This document shows, piece by piece, positions 55,568 to 64,000 of a DNA stretch of 64,000 bases (the stretch's first letter is position 1; the number at the start of each line of letters is the position of its first letter). The notes under the pieces were generated by a model. It saw only the letters and a program-made list of their open reading frames with translations. It did no database searches and was not told the DNA's origin. Source of the stretch: Galeruca laticollis. Lineage: Eukaryota; Arthropoda; Insecta; Coleoptera; Chrysomelidae. The stretch spans positions 54,265,717-54,329,716 of the forward strand of contig OY998185.1 in assembly GCA_963921935.1 (NCBI GenBank), written 5' to 3'. Position numbers and translations under genes: made by a program.

Positions 55568-58438
55568 CAGGGGCGGATCTAGGATTTAACAAAGGGGGGG
55601 GGGCTTGAATAATGTTTTTGAAGTTTTTTAATTTGACAAAAAAATGTATTATAATATAGTATATACATAAATAGAACAACTTATATTAACGATAATCATC
55701 TAAGTAGACCAATTACAAGTTTCAATTCTTCTGGCCTTCATTTGACAAAAAGTTTTAACTATATCATTTATATTAAGTTCTCTAGATTTATTAATGTATG
55801 CCAAAGCTAGCCCATTGAGTCTCTCCTGTCCCATCGTTGATCTCAAATAGGATTTTAGTAGTTTTAGCGATGAAAAACTTCTCTCGCCCGTAGCACTTGT
55901 TACAGGGATTGTGGCAAAAATTTTTAGTAGTATCTCTATATTGGGAAAGCATTCTTTGGCCATACGTTTTAAGGTTTCTGTTGATGATTTTGGTAGATCA
56001 ACACTGACAGTGTCACTCCACTTATGTCTCCATATCGCTAATTCCGCCTGTAATTCCAGCATGGATCCTGGCATATCATTTTCATATATTCTTGCAGCCT
56101 CAACAATTTTGGCATCAGTATATTTTTTAAGGTGTATTGGAATAATACCTCCTATTGGTATTACAGTAGAAAGTTGATTAAATCGGTCTTTTATTTGGAT
56201 TATAATATGATCCAGGAAAGGTATGAATATCACCCTTCTGTAATATTCTTCTTCGTTATTTGCCTTTATATTGCTCCTGTTTGTTTGTTTGTTGCAAAGT
56301 CTAGGCATAGTAATAGTCGTACCAATTCTCTGAAGAGCGTGATGGGCCTCCAAGAAAATTGGTTTAAATTGGAGTTCTTCATTTTGCCTTATATTTTCTA
56401 GTTTACTTGTAATATCGTTTATGTATGAAAATGCAGTGGAAAGATCAATTTCAACACTCTGTAAATACTTGCTTAAATTTACAGTGTACGACATTAAAAA
56501 CGAGGCGACTTCTAAAGCTATAACAAAATCACTTCTTCTAATGGCGGTATTAAAAGCCATTGCCTTACTTGAATTCTCTGTATCGTTGTCCTGTTCCAAA
56601 CTAGCAAGAGCATTGCAAATTGCTTCATATAGTTCTTTAAAAGTTATGACGCTCAACCCAGCACGTAGCACACAGAGGTTTTAACTTCTTTTTTTTAGTT
56701 TCGGTTATTTCTAAGTCATCAACGGCTTGTTGAAAAACTAAAACTCTTTTTGCAGAGCAACTAAAAAAAGAACATACCCTACCCAAAATACCCATCATGT
56801 TCCTAATTTCAGAAACTTCACAAATAGCTAAGTTAAGGCAATGACTTAAACAGTGTAAATACATAGCCAAGGGCTGTTCTTGTTTTATTAAGGCTTGGAC
56901 TCCATTGAACCTTCCAGCCATATTGCTGCCTCCATCATATCCTTGTCCACGAAGATTATCAATAGAAAGTCCAAGTTGCTTAATTTGATTTTTTATGGCC
57001 TCTTTGATGCATTGGCCAGTTGTAGAGTGCAGCTCAATGAAACCCAAAAAAACTTTCTTTATATCATACGTACTATCCAAATACCTCACACAGAATGTCA
57101 TTTGTTCTTTGGTACTTATATCGGTTGTTTCGTCGCAAATTATTGTAAAAAATTTTGATTGTTTTATAGCATTAATAATTTCAGTAGTTATAACCTTCCC
57201 AATACAAAATATTATTTCATTTTGGATTGTTTTACTAATCATTGTACAGTTCTTTGGTGCTGTTAGTATATGATTTTTAAGGTTTAAATCTCCAGAATCT
57301 ATACGATAAGTTAATAAGTTCCTAAAAATGCCATCAACACTTCCTGAAAGATTTTGTTTTGAGCTATCTTTAATATCTATATTACCATCATCTCTATGCG
57401 CTCTAAGTGGTAATTTGTTATGGGCACAAAATAGAATTGTTTTAATAATCGGCACTAACCGCTGTCGATTAGCTTCAATTATTTCCGCTTTTTGTTTATC
57501 TAATTGCACAGAAATACTGACAGATTTTTCAGACATTTGTATGTTTAAAAAATCATTTGCTTTTTTAACTGAAAATTTATGGTAGTTGGTGTTTTCATGC
57601 TGCGTAAGCATTTCCCGGGCTTTTTTAAACTTAGTTAGCGGTTCCCTTACAAGCATTTTAATAATCTGAAAAATAATAAGCTTAGGTTACGATATAGTTT
57701 CATTTAGTTTTTAAAACCTTATTTCATTAAAACAATAGGCTCATTTACCAATTTTTTTTGTATCGTAAATTTTGAAATAAGATAATAAATTTAGCAAGTA
57801 TGCAAAATATCAAATTTTTTTAATGATTTTTAACCACCTAAAAAAATTATTAAAGTTTATAAAATTAATTAAAACTATGACGTCAGACCATCTTTTTTCA
57901 CCAGGTAATTCGTTGCCACAACGCATTACCTTTGCTTTGCGTCTGTCAGCCTGACGGAAAAATATTAACACTTTTTGTGACAAATGTCAGAAAAAGGTAA
58001 CGACAATGTTTTTCGAAGCAGGTAGCGCAGGTGTCCAAGATCGCAATTTGTATGTAAAAAAGATTGTATGACGTCACATTTTAAAATAGCCTTAGATTAT
58101 TCTAGCTCTAAAATTTTTGGTAATTTTCGTCCAATTGGGCTAATTCTTTTTTAAAGCTTAAAATAAAAGGTAAACTACAATAATCGTATAAAAAGCTTTG
58201 GAAATATGACTAAATGAGCCTATTATATAACTATTTTATTCTTACTTGGCTACCCATTCCTCCGCCATCTGGTGCAAATAGCACACAAAATTTACAAAAT
58301 CCTTCAGTTTTACTTTCGCTATACGCAAGCCAGTTATACTGTTGTAGCCAATGAACACCGAATTTACGCATTTGCTGTTTCCCTTCTTGTTGCAATGGCT
58401 TGAGCCTCCAAAGCCCCCCCCCCGTGGATCCGCCCTTG
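55568..58438 (-). mobile_element. hAT-superfamily transposon, nearly intact
   Basis: Ends CAGGGGCGGATCTAGG (55568) and GTGGATCCGCCCTTG (58438) are imperfect inverted repeats of the CAGGGGCGGATC type, each next to a G/C homopolymer run. T runs flank both ends, consistent with duplication of a poly-T target. It encloses one minus-strand transposase with an intron. Confidence 0.9.
55700..58371 (-). pseudogene. hAT transposase, two exons, one frameshift
   Basis: Exon 1 (to 58246) encodes a TTF-type zinc finger region (RKFGVHWLQQYNWL, FCKFCVLFAP); it is open upstream of the ATG at 58371. The intron 58245-57666 has GT-AG ends and the frame continues (IIKMLVREPL). Exon 2 has FFTIICDETTDISTKEQM (catalytic D), GQGYDGGSNMAG, LHCLSHCLNLAI and CATCWVERHNF. 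A 1-base shift near 56660 separates this from the rest (TFKELYEAICN), which ends with the dimerisation block TSATGERSFSSLKLLKSYLR (catalytic E) and the stop at 55700. Apart from the shift I see no break. Confidence 0.9.
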
Positions 58439-58830
58439 TTTTTTTTTAAAAAGCGTCAAAAGTAGCTAATGCTAAGTCAGTCAAATTAAAAAAGGACAGG
58501 CAAACCTTTTTTAATTTACTTTTTAGCTCAACGTCCACAGTACACTTTTTAGGTTAGCTAATTTAATTAACATATTGAATTATGTCAAGGGGTTATCAGA
58601 TGAAAATATTACAAAGAAAAAGGAGATTAGAAGTTGTAATAATTATATTGACTATTGAAATTACTATCCATAGAAATAATAATATTAATTTGTTCCTGTT
58701 ATGAAAAGATCCTGTATAAAAAAATATTTTGTTCCTGTTTTTGCCATGATTATATACAAAACTAATTCAAGATGTATAGCCGGTTAATGGATATTTGGTG
58801 TCCTGTAAGAATCGTGATACAATCCAACAA
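58439..58830. other. intergenic, nothing recognised
   Basis: AT-rich DNA right of the hAT element. Confidence 0.35.
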
Positions 58831-58834
58831 ACTT

Positions 58835-59260
58835 TTTTGAGGCCAGTTTTGCGTATTTATCTCCATGACACCTTACAGCAATTAATTAGTAATAAAATAT
58901 GCTGCTGGGTAGACCCCCATAACACTTTTCCTCGATGAGATATGGTCACGGCTATGCCAAGTTACAGTTCAAACTGACAGAACCATTGTTTCTCGAAAGG
59001 GGTTGGTGTAAAAAATTGTTTTTCGCGTAATATTGGAGCAATCAATTCGCCAATGTATTGGATGTCGGAAATATCAGATTAAAAGATTTTGAAGTTTTTA
59101 TGGGTATGCTTATGCCACCATGGGTTGAAGGGGCCAGTTTTACGAATTTATCTCCAAGGAACCTTACAACAATTAATTAGCAATAAAATATGCCGCCGAG
59201 TAGTCCCATGTAACACTCTTCCGGGCTTTGGCTATGCTAGCTTGAGGCTCAAGCTGGCAT
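58835..59260 (+). repeat. two diverged ~293-bp tandem copies
   Basis: GGCCAGTTTTGCGTATTTAT at about 58840 and GGCCAGTTTTACGAATTTAT at about 59132 start parallel stretches with ACCTTACA(G/A)CAATTAATTAG, AATAAAATATGC(T/C)GC and AACACT(T/C)TTC. Confidence 0.7.
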
Positions 59261-59439
59261 AGCCATTGTTTCTTAAAAGTGGTTGGAGTTATAATTTTGT
59301 TTGACATAATAAAATAGCAATAAATTATAGGGTAGGTCGTATTTGGGAGTAGTGACATGGTAATGCTAGCTTGACAGACATACTTCAACGTATGTCAAGT
59401 TAGCCCCCTCACCAGAGCAATTTTGAAAAAGACAGTACA

Positions 59440-60560
59440 AAAATTATGTGCATTTATGGGCTAATTTGTTGCTCTAATTAAAATTTTTGGACTCCACACA
59501 CAGAACGAGTGCCGCAATTGAACAAACAGTAACATCTGAATTTTGGGCTATTTATGGGCTCTCAGAATATACAAAAGCAATTAACAAAATAAATATACAG
59601 GGTGGAAATTTCAATTTTTTTAAAGTTGAAAAACTTCAAAAGCGAAATTTTAAAAAAGGATGGTACTAAAATGTAGTGTAATTTATGGCCTAATTAGTTG
59701 CTCTAATTAAAATTTTTGGGCTCCAATCGATTAGCGGGAGTTTCAGCTTAAAATGGGGGGGGAGGGGGCTCAGCTTGACGTCAAGCTAGCCCCCTACATA
59801 CGGAGAGATCGCCAATAGAAAAAACAAATACCTCTGAATTTTGGACTTTTTGTGGCTCTCAGAATACGCAGAACACTCGTACTTAAATACTGAATATAAA
59901 CGAAGATAATATTTAAAAAAAGTTGTGTATGTCCCCACAACTGTGTATGTCCCCACAACTGTCAATGTCCCCACAGTCCAACATACACACACAATTAGTC
60001 CTATATTCGAAAATTAATAATATTTAGTTACCTTTGATAATTTCAAATTTTTTAATGATTTACTGTGAAATTAATAAAACGCGTCAACTAATTTATTATC
60101 ATCTTTTATAAACAAAATAATGGGTACATATTAGTCCTAAATTGTGCCGCAATTGAACAAACAGTAACGCCTGAATTTTGGGCTATTTATGGGCTCTCAG
60201 AATATACAAAAGCAATTAACAAAATAAATATACAGGGTGGAAATTTCAATTTATTTAAAGTTGAAAAATTTCAAAAGCGAAATTTTAAAAAATGACGGTA
60301 CTAAAAGGGCTAATTAGTTGTTCTAATTACAATATTTGGGCTCCAACCGTTTAGCAGGAATTAAATCTTAAAATTATGGGGGAGGCTTCCTACATACGGA
60401 AAGAGCTTGGCAATCGAACCAACAGCAACCAACGCCAGCATTTTGGGCTATTTATGGGCTCTCAGAATAAGCTATAGCATTATACAGAGTGGAAGTTTCA
60501 ATTTTTTTAAAGCTGGAAAATTTCCATATGTCCCTATAAAGTGTGAAATATATTAATTAG
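59440..60560 (+). repeat. diverged repeat family, about four copies
   Basis: The phrase TGAATTTTGGGCTATTTATG followed by GGCTCTCAGAATA recurs at about 59537, 59835, 60172 and 60440. In the longer copies it is followed by ATATACAGGGTGGAAATTTC and TTTGGGCTCCAA. At 59925-59978 a short triple repeat of AACTGTGTATGTCCCCAC is embedded. No coding content seen. Confidence 0.75.
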
Positions 60561-61397
60561 TTTTTTCCTGAACTAAAAATATTGAAGAAAAGCTGAAGCT
60601 AGTCGATTTTTATTTTTAAATTCCCGTTTTTTGGGTCTATATGATTTCTATGTTGTTGTAGGGGAGCACTAGGCGTCTAATTTAAAACTTTATTATTATT
60701 ATTATACTTATCGTATTTCATTTCTTTTAATAATAAATATATTTTTTAAACTTCAACTCCCTGTATATCAAAAACCAAGTTGTAATATGTATCAATAAGT
60801 AACACCCTTACATACCCTGTATATTGTAACTAAGGTATTATATGCTACGATGTTATTGTGAGATTGTAGTGTTTAGATATTAAGATTATTTTATTACTAC
60901 TAGGTATCATACCTTAACTATTTTATCTATAACAATCCATAATTTAAGTATTGTGTTTTATATTTCATAGCTTTAATTATATTCTTTTTAAATAGTAGAT
61001 GTAGAAGTAAATGTCTTTGAAAATATTCAATAAATAGTAAACATCAAAAAGAAAATATAAAATATTTGAATTTTAGTTAATTGTCTACCATTTGTTTCAA
61101 TATGACGATTTTAAAGTTTACGGAAGTAGGCAAGACAGACTTGCTGAATCTAATTAGGCAATCAGCATCACGGAAAAGAGGCACATTGCGATATTCGTGA
61201 ATATTCGATTTTGATAAACACACATTATTTGAATACGTATTTACCTTCTATATATAATAAGTGTGGACAAATGTCAATATTTCCTTTTAATAAGGTTTCT
61301 GTATCCTTGAAATCGTCCTGGCCTGTCCTATACAAGGTACTTAAAAAACATTTTTTTTTGGACTGCATAACTTCAACTTCTGTATGATATAAGCCTG
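60561..61397. other. intergenic, nothing recognised
   Basis: AT-rich DNA before the RT element; no gene signal. Confidence 0.35.
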
Positions 61398-64000
61398 ATG
61401 TCAGCGCCAGTCACAGTGAAGTGTGAAATATGTGGTAAATTTTTTAAGAAGCGAGGCCTAAAAATACATCAAAACAAAACCCATGGTGGACAAAATTTAA
61501 GTTCGATTACAAAAGAAAGTTTTGGAAATAAGGAAATAAAAGATACGAATGTTCATCTTAAGTTGGCAAAATTGAAGAGCCAACGACCAGTAATCAGAAG
61601 AGTCACAAAAGCTTCAAGGGCTCTTTGTGCCTCAGCGCTCTCTAATATGATTGATGAATGCGTAAGACAAAATTCTATTCCTACCTGGGAAAATCTATTG
61701 TTTTTTCCATACAATGTTTTAAGTCTTCCTTCTAAAAATTCTAATAAAAAAGTATGTCTCTCTACTATAATCAAGAATAATTTAAAAACATTTCAAAATA
61801 TAGATCATCATTTAAATTTCTCTGATCAGCAAAACACAAATTTCTCAGTTCGGAAAAACATAAATTTATGAAAAAATAGTAAAATCAAACATGTCATTAA
61901 TAAAGTTTCTGACGGCGATGTGACATCCACAATTGATATCTTAGCTTCAGATGACAGTTTTGCTGATGTCAGTGCAGCCACTTTAACAGAACTAAAATCG
62001 AAACATCCGGTAGAGAAACTTAATAGTACTGTAATGTTTTTCTAATTTATTTAAACACTAACTCACTAATCACTAACACTTAATTATATATATATATATA
62101 TATATATACAGTATATTCACTTAGACTAATTTATATAAACAGTTCACTAATTTATATTCACTAATTTATTTGTTTATCTCACGATGTCTAATTATCAACT
62201 AACTAACTCTTCCTGATCAGTCCCCTTATATACTAGTGCCTTTTGTATTAGAGAATTCCGGGCTGCGGCTTATACACACAAATAATTTTTCTGGCCTTTT
62301 CTAGATAACTCTGGTCACAAAAACCAGTTCTAGATAAGATAGTCTCAATCGTAAACAGTTTTTTATAACTGCGTATCCGCCATAATTTTAACTATTATAC
62401 CTGGCTTAGACAGGGTCGGTTTTAGGGACTATACCAGTGTGCTGTTTCGTGACAGTACAATCCCTACTCTGATTTCGGAACATATTCCTTTTTTATAACA
62501 GAAGAATTTGTCAGCAACGCAATAAACTCTTTTAAAACAAGTTCTGCTGGTGGTTTAGACTCTTTAAGACCTTCACATATACAAGATTTAATAAGTTACA
62601 GTGCTGGCCCTTCAGGAAAAAATATCTTATCATCTTTGTGTAAATTATGTAATTTTATTTATTTATTTTAAATGACACAGTCAACATCAATATTCGTCCT
62701 ATTTTATTCGGCGCGTCACTATTAGCTTTAACTAAAAAAGCAGGAGGTATCAGACCAATTGCTATTGGTACAGTTTACCATCGTTTAGTAGCGAAAATAA
62801 TTTGTTCAGGATATTTACTGCGTCCATTACAATTTGGTTTCTGGTCGAAAGGTGGTTGTGAAGCAGTTGCACATGCAGCAAGACGTTTCGTCTCTAATCA
62901 TCCAGACGTTAATAATAAAGTTTTTCTGAAAATTGATTTTAAAAATGCTTTCAATGCAATTAATCGCGATCATTTATTAAAACTTGTAGCAGATATTCTA
63001 CCTGAAATTTTTCCTTTCATCAATCAATGTTATCGATTCCCTTCATATCTTTTATTTGGCGAAAACATTATTTATTCGGAAAGAGGCGTTCAACAAGGGG
63101 ACCCTTTGGCACCTCTCCTTTTTCGCATATTGATACACAAACTTATAAGCAACATTGACACAGAATTCAATGCTTGGTACCTTGATGATGGTTCTTTAGG
63201 TGGTAATACTAATTCCGTGTTCAAGTCTCTTGTCTATATTATAAACAATTCCAAGGATATTGGTCTTGAACTCAATTTCAGCAAATGCGAGTTATTTTTC
63301 TTAGAATCACCAAATAATCTAACCATTGATAAATTTAATTCTGTAGCACCAGGCACAACAATTACCAACAGACAAAATTTATTTCTATTAGGTGCTCCTT
63401 TATTAAACGAATCCTTTCTATCAGCTTTCAATGAAAACTAACATTTTTCAAAAAAATGTCATCTCGTTTATCCTGGTTACAGACACATATTACCTTCTCA
63501 AGAATTGCCTATTAAAATTCCAAACTTGACATATATCTTAAGATGTAGTCCCACCTGGTTACATAATGATATCTTAATCAATTTTGACAATACGTCATTC
63601 ATTAGAGTCATTAATTAACATTAAATTAGAGGACCTTTCTTGGAAACAAGCTTCACTACCTGTTTCATATGGCGGTTTACGAATTCGCTCAATCGTTTCA
63701 GTAGCTCATCCTTCTTTTTTGTCATCATTAAATAGTTCAAAAAATTTCATGAATTACATTCAGCCTATATTTTTCCACACACAAGACCCTTTATTATTGG
63801 AGACAGAAAATATTTAGTCATTAAAGCCTAACAAAGTTGTACCCGATGAATATAAATCGTTTCAAAAATAATGGGATATACCTTTATTGAACATTGAAAA
63901 AGAAAATCTGCTTCAGAAAGCCATCAATTTACCAGATTTGAATGCAGCATTTTCAAAGGAATCAGGAGCATGGTCGGCCCCATTAGGTACGCTTTTAGAT
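61398..64000 (+). pseudogene. non-LTR-type reverse transcriptase with N-terminal C2H2 finger, runs off the window
   Basis: ATG 61398 opens a C2H2 finger (CEICGKFFKKRGLKIHQNKTH) and a helical linker (KASRALCASALSNMIDECVR). A stop at 61869 and the solo LTR at 62030-62454 interrupt it. After the LTR, broken frames lead to the RT: GGIRPIAIGTVYHRLVAKI (62736), LQFGFWSKGGCEAVAHAARR, LKIDFKNAFNAINRDH, RGVQQGDPLAPLLF and WYLDDGSLGG (YLDD box), then GLELNFSKCELFF. The C-terminal part LSWKQASLPVSYGGLRIRS starts near 63635. The clade is uncertain: the N-terminal finger suggests an R2-like architecture, but I saw no upstream endonuclease and the 3' end lies outside the window. Confidence 0.8.
62030..62454 (-). 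repeat. solo LTR of the copy A/B gypsy family
   Basis: TGTAATGTTTTTCTAATTTA at the start and GTGCTGTTTCGTGACA at the end, flanked by GTAC on both sides (62026-62029, 62455-62458). It has a TA microsatellite at about 62083-62107. 425 bp, close to the full LTRs of copies A and B. Confidence 0.92.

Noticed and set aside
1..64000. tRNA, rRNA or snRNA genes
   Set aside because: I recognised no tRNA box A/B pair or conserved snRNA block by eye; a covariance scan could still find one.

Overview
The window is AT-rich animal DNA with spliced genes, short GT-AG introns in coding regions and very heavy transposon load. The protein families (a BTB/Pipsqueak factor, a short-intron Prp4, a compact nanos, CR1/Jockey- and I-type LINEs, Ty3/gypsy, mariner, piggyBac, hAT) point to an insect. 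A beetle is possible, but nothing here proves the order.

Three host genes can be modelled with continuous reading frames. (1) 858-21909, minus strand: a BTB/POZ plus Pipsqueak-type HTH transcription factor of 491 aa in five exons; its large introns hold a 321-bp satellite, a 170-bp satellite, a mariner relic and several LINEs. (2) 24464-27223, plus strand: the U4/U6 snRNP WD40 protein Prp4 in six exons, 508 aa, head-to-head with gene 1. (3) 33698-42051, plus strand: nanos, three exons, 243 aa, with an intact double CCHC zinc finger. Its 7.4-kb first intron holds a solo LTR and a complete LTR-bounded gypsy insertion, and its 3' region is a 206-bp dimeric tandem array.

Mobile DNA by region: 7.4-13.0 kb mariner relic and an I-type LINE inserted in a 170-bp satellite; 14.5-21.2 kb three LINE copies; 27.8-31.9 kb another LINE; 34.5-40.4 kb and 43.6-48.1 kb two copies (A plus, B minus) of one gypsy family; 48.1-48.9 kb a fragment of a different gypsy; 49.0-53.9 kb a three-level nest (long-TIR mariner, then a short-TIR element, then piggyBac); 55.6-58.4 kb a nearly intact hAT; 61.4-64.0 kb an RT element with an N-terminal C2H2 finger, interrupted by a solo LTR of the gypsy family.

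The most unusual thing seen is the gypsy family itself. Gag starts with a SAP domain followed by heptad-rich coiled coil. The C-terminal end of Pol, after integrase, runs in frame into a domain that looks like the OARD1/TARG1 macrodomain (an ADP-ribosyl hydrolase fold), followed by a CCCH zinc finger. Both copies show this, so it belongs to the family and is not a chance junction. Both copies are broken, with different internal deletions.

All calls come from reading the sequence and knowledge of protein families. No database search was possible.
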